Source: an uncultured Lachnospiraceae bacterium
Lineage (GTDB): Bacteria > Bacillota > Clostridia > Lachnospirales > Lachnospiraceae
Reading direction: 5' to 3'
DNA: 9,970 nucleotides
NCBI GenBank assembly: GCA_947068385.1
Contig: CAMTBF010000093.1
Location: 1-9,970 of the forward strand
In this document: positions 5,304 through 9,970 of the stretch, in pieces
Layout of the letters: each line of letters opens with the position of its first letter
How positions within the stretch are numbered: position 1 is the stretch's first letter
Translations under genes and position numbers: made by a program
The notes under the pieces: generated by a model
Database searches by the model: none
Seen by the model: only the letters and a program-made list of their open reading frames with translations
What the model was told of the DNA's origin: nothing

Positions 5304-6902
5304 TCAAAAAATCCGCAGAAGCTGCCCCAGCATGCCGATCAGCCGCCCGCCTGGAATCACCTCCAGCTCCTGTTCCTTGAAGTTCCGGAGCAGAAGGAGC
5401 AGGATCCAATATATCAGGCCCGCTGCCGCAAGCGCCACGAGCAGCATGGCCAGGCTGCCCAGATGCGCTGCAAACAGCTTCCTGATCAGCAGGCATATCA
5501 GCCCTGCCACGCCCCCCGCCCCCAGGGGCACCGCAAAAGTGCCCAGCCAGTCAGGCTGCATCCGCATCTGCCGGTAAGCGAAGACCCCCAGCAGCACGCA
5601 CAGGATGCCGCCCGCCGCCAGGCCGCCATACACCAGGGACAGGACGCCGGCCTTGCCCATGCCCACCAGGACGGCTATGGCGAAGACCACATCCGCCCCG
5701 CCGGCCGCTGCCAGCACGGAGTATTTCTTCCCCATCGCATGCAGGAGCCTCCTGAAATATCCGCAGAGGGGAGCCAGCACGATCAGAGCGGAGCCCTGCC
5801 GGAGCATGCCCGCCACGGCCTGCGCGTTCACCGGATGCAGGAGATCCGCGATCTGTTCCCCCATCACCGCCACGAACACTGCCAGGAAGATGCCGTGCAC
5901 CAGGCCGATGTGTACCCCGCTCTGGAAGACCGTCCTGGCGAAGCGGTTCTCGTCCCTCTTAAAGCACTGGAAGATCCTGGCGACCACCGGCAGTACCGAG
6001 ATCCGTACCAGGGCCGTGACAATCCCGCACACCACCAGGTACTTCCCCACATACAGGCCGTAATCCACAGCCCTCTGCCCGTCGGCATCCCCGCTCCCGC
6101 CCAGGAACAGCAGCCCCAGCGCAAAGGGGAGGAACACGCATAGGTCCGTGGCCCAATGGGGCCATCTGGCGCTTTGCAGGTACCTGGCGCAGTCCCAGGC
6201 AGAGTCCGCCGCGTACATCCCCTCCTGCTTCGCCCTCCGCTCCAAGCGGCGGCTCCCTCTGTAGACCAGCCCCAGGAACAGGATGACCGGCAGCTCCGAA
6301 AGGTTCACGGCCAGGGCGATCCCCAGGCCGCCGTACATGGCCGCGAAATTCTCCTGCCTCAGCAGGCTGCTCACCTTTTCCCCGTAGCCTCCCACCAGAC
6401 GGCAGAACAGGATTCCGAATACCAGCAGGAATGCCTGCCGCAGGATTCCGGCTATGGCCCTTGGCGCCTCCGAGCCCTCCCCCTGGAAGTACCCCGCCAG
6501 CACGGCGGAGACTGTCCGCAGCAGCACGGCCGGGGACATGGCCAGAAGGATCAGCCCGCTATAGGGGATCCGGAACAGCTTCTCCGCCGCCACGCCGGAA
6601 AGCGCTGCCAGGCACAGGCTCCCCGCCAGCCCCAGCACGGACTGGAACAGCATGGCGCTGCCCCGCATCCTGGCGATATTCCTGTACTGTCCTTTGTTCT
6701 TTCTGGCGCGCAGCAGCCTCCCAAGCGCGTCCGACAGGCTGCCGCTTATCACGATCCAGAATAACGTACATGCCTGTACGGCCACTGCCGTATATGTGAT
6801 CCCGTTATCCCCCGTCAGCCCTCCCAGGACATATATGGTAACGAACATCAATATATCGGAAAGCGCCTCCGCCTGGCGCCTTCTTGCCTCTGCCTGATTC
6901 AT
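5304..6902 (-). CDS. SpoVB/MurJ-like polysaccharide or lipid flippase (MOP superfamily)
   Basis: A 532-residue integral membrane protein with about 12-14 hydrophobic helices over its whole length, the size and layout of the MVF/PST branch of the MOP exporters (MurJ, SpoVB, Wzx). GYFQG at 137-141, with the following P..AI...L.Q, matches the GYFQG...PTAISQ...EQ signature that I know from SpoVB-type proteins. Such proteins flip lipid-linked sugar or peptidoglycan precursors across the membrane; in spore formers SpoVB acts in cortex synthesis. The substrate here is unknown, and the helix count is by eye. A TTG at 6920 would overlap ybeY, but the ATG at 6902 has GAGGGA 6 bases upstream and is preferred. 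It begins 14 bases after the ybeY stop, so it is in the same operon. It fills the place where dgkA-cdd-era follow ybeY in Bacillus. Confidence 0.85.
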   Translation of the reverse strand: MNQAEARRRQAEALSDILMFVTIYVLGGLTGDNGITYTAVAVQACTLFWIVISGSLSDALGRLLRARKNKGQYRNIARMRGSAMLFQSVLGLAGSLCLAALSGVAAEKLFRIPYSGLILLAMSPAVLLRTVSAVLAGYFQGEGSEAPRAIAGILRQAFLLVFGILFCRLVGGYGEKVSSLLRQENFAAMYGGLGIALAVNLSELPVILFLGLVYRGSRRLERRAKQEGMYAADSAWDCARYLQSARWPHWATDLCVFLPFALGLLFLGGSGDADGQRAVDYGLYVGKYLVVCGIVTALVRISVLPVVARIFQCFKRDENRFARTVFQSGVHIGLVHGIFLAVFVAVMGEQIADLLHPVNAQAVAGMLRQGSALIVLAPLCGYFRRLLHAMGKKYSVLAAAGGADVVFAIAVLVGMGKAGVLSLVYGGLAAGGILCVLLGVFAYRQMRMQPDWLGTFAVPLGAGGVAGLICLLIRKLFAAHLGSLAMLLVALAAAGLIYWILLLLLRNFKEQELEVIPGGRLIGMLGQLLRIF

Positions 6903-6908
6903 CCGCCG

Positions 6909-6914
6909 TCCCTC
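6909..6914 (-). promoter_or_regulatory. Ribosome binding site that sets the flippase start
   Basis: GAGGGA on the minus strand, 6 bases before the ATG at 6902 and just after the ybeY stop codon. It supports the ATG over the TTG at 6920, which lies upstream of this site. Confidence 0.6.
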
Positions 6915-6916
6915 AA

Positions 6917-7417
6917 TCAATCTCTCGTGATGCCCAATCCTGTCAGTATCTCTTCCTGCCTGCGCTCCATCCGCGCCCGCTCTTCCTCTTCCATATGGTC
7001 ATAGCCGCACAGATGGAGCATGCTGTGGGCCACCAGGAAGGCGAATTCCCGCCTGACGCTGTGGCCGTACTCCTGGGCCTGCCCGTACACCCTGTCCACG
7101 GAGATCATGATGTCCCCCAGCACCAGCTCCCCGGTCTCCGGGTCGAAATAGTCCGCCTCGCTGTCCTCGTGGATGTCGAAGACGCCCTCCTCTTCAAAGT
7201 CCACATTGGGAAAGGAGAGCACGTCCGTCTCCCTGTCTATGCCTCTGCACTCCCGGTTCATCTCCCGGATGCCCTCATTGTCCGTCAGCACGATGCTGAC
7301 CTGGGCCTCATAGGGGCAGCCCTCCGCCTCCAGCACCGCCTCACACACCAGCCTTGCCGTATCCTCCGCGGAAAAGGGGAAGTCCCGCTCCGTCTCGTTC
7401 TCCATGTACAAGTTCAT
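6917..7417 (-). CDS. ybeY: Endoribonuclease YbeY, rRNA maturation factor
   Basis: YbeY is a metal-dependent RNase-fold protein needed for 16S rRNA 3'-end maturation and ribosome quality control. The 166 residues fit the family. The zinc-binding motif HSMLHLCGYDH (131-141) shows the three histidines H131, H135 and H141 with the H-x3-H-x5-H spacing. The conserved MNRECRGIDRETDVLSFP (53-70) and LGDIMISVDR (100-109) also match. An acidic insert (about 73-98, DFEEEGVFDIHEDSEADYF) lies between them, as is common in Clostridia. Its ATG overlaps the phoH stop codon in an ATGA arrangement, so translation is coupled. PhoH and YbeY are conserved neighbours across bacteria and are thought to act in the same RNA-processing context. 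Confidence 0.97.
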   Translation of the reverse strand: MNLYMENETERDFPFSAEDTARLVCEAVLEAEGCPYEAQVSIVLTDNEGIREMNRECRGIDRETDVLSFPNVDFEEEGVFDIHEDSEADYFDPETGELVLGDIMISVDRVYGQAQEYGHSVRREFAFLVAHSMLHLCGYDHMEEEERARMERRQEEILTGLGITRD

Positions 7418-8436
7418 CCCTGCCGCTTCCTTCCGCGCTTTTCTGCCATACGTTCCCTGTTCCTGCGGCTCCGGGCCGCTTCCTTCCCCTCAAAGTCCTC
7501 ATAGGCCTTGACGATCCTCTGCACCAGCGGGTGGCGCACCACGTCCTTGCTGGTCAGCGTGCAGAAGGCGATGTCGTCTATCCCCCGCAGCACCCTGGCG
7601 GCGATGTCCAGCCCTGATTTCGCGTCCGGGGGCAGGTCCTTCTGGGAATCGTCCCCCGTGACCACCACCTTGGAGCCGAAGCCGATGCGGGTCAGGAACA
7701 TCTTCATCTGGGCCGGGGTGGTGTTCTGGGCCTCGTCCAGGATGATGTAGGCATTGTCCAGGGTGCGCCCTCTCATATAGGCCAGCGGGGCCACCTCTAT
7801 CAGGCCCTTCTCCATATTTTTGGCAAAGCTCTCCGCCCCCATGATCTGGTACAGCGCGTCGTACAGGGGCCGCAGGTAGGGGTCCACCTTGCTCTGGAGG
7901 TCACCGGGCAGGAAGCCCAGCTTCTCCCCGGCCTCGATGGCCGGCCTGGTCAGGATGATCCTGCCCACCTCATCGTTCTTGAAGGCCGTGATCGCCATGG
8001 CCATGGCCAGGTAGGTCTTGCCCGTCCCCGCAGGGCCTATGCCGAACACCAGCATGTTCTTACGGATGGCGTCCACATAGGCCTTCTGCCCCAGGGTCTT
8101 GGGCTTGATCGGCTTGCCGTTCACCGTGTGGCAGATGCAGTCCCCGTCTATCTGCGCCAGCTCGCCCTCCCGCTCTTCCATTCCCAAAGTGATCGCATAA
8201 TCCACGTTCTGCTCCTCGATCTCGTTCCCTCTGCCGGAAATGATGGCAAGCTGCTCCAGGACGCCCCTGGCACGCTTCACCATCTCTTCTTTTCCGGAAA
8301 TCGTCAGTTCCCCGTTGCGGTCCACGATGGCTACGCCAAAGTCCCGCTCCATCTTCTTCACGTATGCGTCCTGCATACCGAATATCTTCTGCATATGCTC
8401 CGCGGGCATATCCATCCTGATTGAAAATTCATCCAT
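7414..8436 (-). CDS. phoH: PhoH family protein, predicted P-loop RNA helicase/nuclease partner
   Basis: A 340-residue cytosolic ATPase of the PhoH/YbeZ family, encoded next to YbeY as usual. An N-terminal KH-like region (about 1-70) has an alpha/beta pattern ending in KRARGVLEQL. The ATPase core holds Walker A GPAGTGKT (134-141), Walker B AYIILDEAQNTT (229-240), the GDDSQ segment (261-265) that takes the place of the more usual GD.TQ, and R301 in the RHPLV segment. The last 20 residues are strongly basic and could bind RNA. The ATG at 8436 is chosen: GGAAG lies just upstream, whereas the TTG at 8454 has a purine tract directly against it. The start lies inside the last codons of yqfD (8-base overlap), and the stop overlaps ybeY by 4 bases. 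Confidence 0.96.
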   Translation of the reverse strand: MDEFSIRMDMPAEHMQKIFGMQDAYVKKMERDFGVAIVDRNGELTISGKEEMVKRARGVLEQLAIISGRGNEIEEQNVDYAITLGMEEREGELAQIDGDCICHTVNGKPIKPKTLGQKAYVDAIRKNMLVFGIGPAGTGKTYLAMAMAITAFKNDEVGRIILTRPAIEAGEKLGFLPGDLQSKVDPYLRPLYDALYQIMGAESFAKNMEKGLIEVAPLAYMRGRTLDNAYIILDEAQNTTPAQMKMFLTRIGFGSKVVVTGDDSQKDLPPDAKSGLDIAARVLRGIDDIAFCTLTSKDVVRHPLVQRIVKAYEDFEGKEAARSRRNRERMAEKRGRKRQG

Positions 8437-9652
8437 CTTCTTCCGTCTTCCCAACCTCGATTCTCTCTGTCTGGGCGCTTGCCCCCACAGGCTCCTGCAC
8501 CAGGAACTGCCCCGTCAGCACCCATGCTTCTTCGCCCGTTTCTATTCTAACATCTTTTTCAATAATTTGTACCCCTTTTTCCTCTAATTCTGCAAGAAAT
8601 TCCATTAATTTTTGATTAAGAAGGGCCTTTGCCTCCTCTGCCGTATATTTGTATTCCACATTTTGATATTCCCGGTACGTCACGGTGCCCCAGAACGCCG
8701 GCACCGACAGCCTCTCCAGCATCAGGGGCCTGGTCTCCTTGATGACGCTGTCGTAGACAAGGAAGGGGCGGTTCCCGGGCAGCGCCCATGACCTGTCCCC
8801 CAGCTTTATGTAATGGCTGCTCTTCTCCCGGCCCGTGTACCTTTTCTCGATGTGTTCGAAGGGCAGGCTGTCGGTGAACGCCGTCGCGTGCTCCAGCATG
8901 ATGTCGGCGTCCGCGTCCACGTAGCTGTACTCCCGCACGGTGGCATCCTCATTGTAGACGGGGACCTTTCCCTCCACCAGCACCACCCCCTTCTCCACCA
9001 TGTCGCCGATCGACACCTGGGGGACGCCGCTCCTGACGATGATCGACACCACCCTGCCGTCGTATTCCGCCACCAGGTCCGTCCCGGGCGTGTCCTCCCG
9101 CTCTTCTATGTTTATGGGGGCATCGTTTTCCTTGATGTCTATCAGCAGCTTCGTGCCGTCCAGGCGGGCGGAGGCCCAGGTGATCTGGGGGAACTGCCTG
9201 CGTATCTGCTTCTCCAGCTCCTGGATGTCCAGGTCGTCCCGCCGCATGCCGATCCGCACCTGGTTCTCCTTCAGGAAGTTCCGGAACACATCGTCGGTGA
9301 TCTGATAGTTTCCGCTGAGACTGATGTCCCAGATGAAAAAGGACGACACCGTCCAGAACGCGATGGCCAGCACCAGCCCCAGGACGAACGTCTTGCGCTT
9401 CAGAAGCCTGGGCAGAAAAAAGGGCAGTCCATATCTTTCCAGTATGGCTACCCTTGTCCCTGTCTTTTTTGCGATAGGCCGTATCTCCCAGAATCCCTTC
9501 AGGGTGATGTTCATGTAGTAGACATCGCCCTCCCTGACGATGTCCCAGAGCAGTATGCCCTTATTGCTGCACAGGTTCATGAACCGCTCCGGGGAGAAGC
9601 CCCGGACGCGGACGCGCAGATATCCTTTCATATATTTCAGAAATCTAATCAT
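8429..9652 (-). CDS. yqfD: Sporulation protein YqfD
   Basis: A 407-residue membrane protein of the YqfD family, which in Bacillus belongs to the sigma-E mother-cell regulon and is needed for efficient sporulation. Residues 1-85 form the conserved N-terminal cytoplasmic part (MIRFLKYMKGYLRVRVRGFS...). One membrane helix lies at about 88-108, followed directly by IWDISLSGNYQI (107-118), a recognisable family segment. The large extracytoplasmic part follows, with KEGVVLVEG-like turns and a helical charged region (about 355-385). AAAGGAA lies 6 bases before the ATG at 9652. It shares its last 8 bases with phoH. The stretch coding for about residues 325-370 is clearly AT-rich compared with the rest of the gene. 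Confidence 0.95.
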   Translation of the reverse strand: MIRFLKYMKGYLRVRVRGFSPERFMNLCSNKGILLWDIVREGDVYYMNITLKGFWEIRPIAKKTGTRVAILERYGLPFFLPRLLKRKTFVLGLVLAIAFWTVSSFFIWDISLSGNYQITDDVFRNFLKENQVRIGMRRDDLDIQELEKQIRRQFPQITWASARLDGTKLLIDIKENDAPINIEEREDTPGTDLVAEYDGRVVSIIVRSGVPQVSIGDMVEKGVVLVEGKVPVYNEDATVREYSYVDADADIMLEHATAFTDSLPFEHIEKRYTGREKSSHYIKLGDRSWALPGNRPFLVYDSVIKETRPLMLERLSVPAFWGTVTYREYQNVEYKYTAEEAKALLNQKLMEFLAELEEKGVQIIEKDVRIETGEEAWVLTGQFLVQEPVGASAQTERIEVGKTEEDG

Positions 9653-9701
9653 GGCCTGTTCCTTTCCGATTCCGCGATCGCCCTCCGGTGCTTTTGCGCA
9701 C

Positions 9702-9730
9702 GCGCCGGAAGCACGTTCCGCTCCCGGCGC
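9702..9730 (-). other. Strong hairpin in the yqfC-yqfD gap
   Basis: In the minus-strand RNA, GCGCCGGGAGC (9730-9720) pairs with GCUUCCGGCGC (9712-9702) over 11 pairs, one of them G-U, around a 7-base loop. It starts 6 bases after the yqfC stop. No U-run follows (GUGCGCAAAAG), so it is not a normal terminator. It may stabilise or process the mRNA, or set the yqfC:yqfD ratio. It ends about 40 bases before the yqfD ribosome binding site. Confidence 0.7.
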
Positions 9731-9736
9731 ATTTCC

Positions 9737-9970
9737 TCACAGATACCTGACGCAGCTGATGCATCCGCTGATCTTCATGTCCTCGTTGGTGTAGTAGTCG
9801 ATGGAAAGCCTGGCCCCCTCAAAGCAGACCTGGCAGGTCCTGCCCTGGAGGAGTATCTGGTTCTCCGTATACTCCAAAAGCCCCCTGTAGTTCTCGATCC
9901 ATGCCTCCCGATTCCCCGTCAGCGCCTCTTCCAACGCCTGTATCAGCTTATAGATCCTTACAGAAGATTC
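9737..9970 (-). CDS. yqfC: Sporulation protein YqfC, 5' end beyond the window
   Basis: The last 77 codons are visible; the frame is open to the right edge, so the start is probably outside. A TTG at 9934 exists but would cut the conserved part short. The visible protein contains TGNREAWIENYRGLLEYT, then a beta-rich stretch and the ending YYTNEDMKISG...VRYL, the C-terminal pattern of the YqfC family (about 90-100 residues in full). YqfC is a small protein of unknown mechanism, in Bacillus expressed in the mother cell under sigma-E together with yqfD. The position directly upstream of yqfD is the conserved order and supports the call. The first visible residues (SSVRIYKLIQALEEA) match the family less clearly than the rest. 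Confidence 0.85.
   Translation of the reverse strand, partial: ESSVRIYKLIQALEEALTGNREAWIENYRGLLEYTENQILLQGRTCQVCFEGARLSIDYYTNEDMKISGCISCVRYL

Noticed and set aside
6156..6764. A 202-codon plus-strand frame opposite the flippase
   Set aside because: Gln/Pro/His-rich product typical of the reverse strand of hydrophobic coding sequence; no ribosome binding site noted.
8434..8454. TTG at 8454 as the phoH start
   Set aside because: Its purine tract touches the codon, whereas the ATG at 8436 has a usable upstream GGAAG and gives the usual N terminus.

Overview
The window looks like the chromosome of a GC-rich, spore-forming member of the Clostridia, most likely a Lachnospiraceae-type organism. 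The reasons are the yqfC-yqfD-phoH-ybeY sporulation/RNA-metabolism block, a SpoVB-like flippase, a BofC-like protein, strong AGGAGG-type ribosome binding sites and GC-rich codon use. This placement is inferred from gene content and not from any database match.

All supported genes lie on the minus strand, so transcription runs from the right edge to the left. From the right: yqfC (cut by the edge), a strong intercistronic hairpin, yqfD, phoH and ybeY (both joints overlap), then a 14-TM-type polysaccharide/lipid flippase. After a 99-base gap with a possible forespore (sigma-G-like) promoter come a membrane-anchored BofC-like protein, a BaiN/HI0933-family flavoprotein, a second flavoprotein of the COG2509 type, a small DUF896 (YnzC-like) protein and 5-formyltetrahydrofolate cyclo-ligase. 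After about 145 AT-rich bases with palindromes and a good vegetative promoter, the 5' end of a separately transcribed AAA ATPase (DUF4143 type) runs off the left edge.

The block is mostly housekeeping and sporulation: YbeY and PhoH are conserved neighbours in RNA/ribosome maturation, YqfC/YqfD belong to the mother-cell sporulation programme in Bacillus, and BofC in Bacillus tunes a forespore-to-mother-cell signal. The two flavoproteins and the folate enzyme form a tightly spaced metabolic tail. I found no tRNA, rRNA, CRISPR array, insertion sequence or convincing rho-independent terminator.

I do not see a clear new multi-gene system. The most interesting items are: the 28-base palindrome plus second half-strength copy directly upstream of the ATPase promoter; two loops of the COG2509 flavoprotein that grew by short tandem duplication (15-base and 72-base periods); the hairpin that nearly fills the yqfC-yqfD gap; the sigma-G-like site before the BofC-like gene; and the altered gene order around phoH-ybeY.
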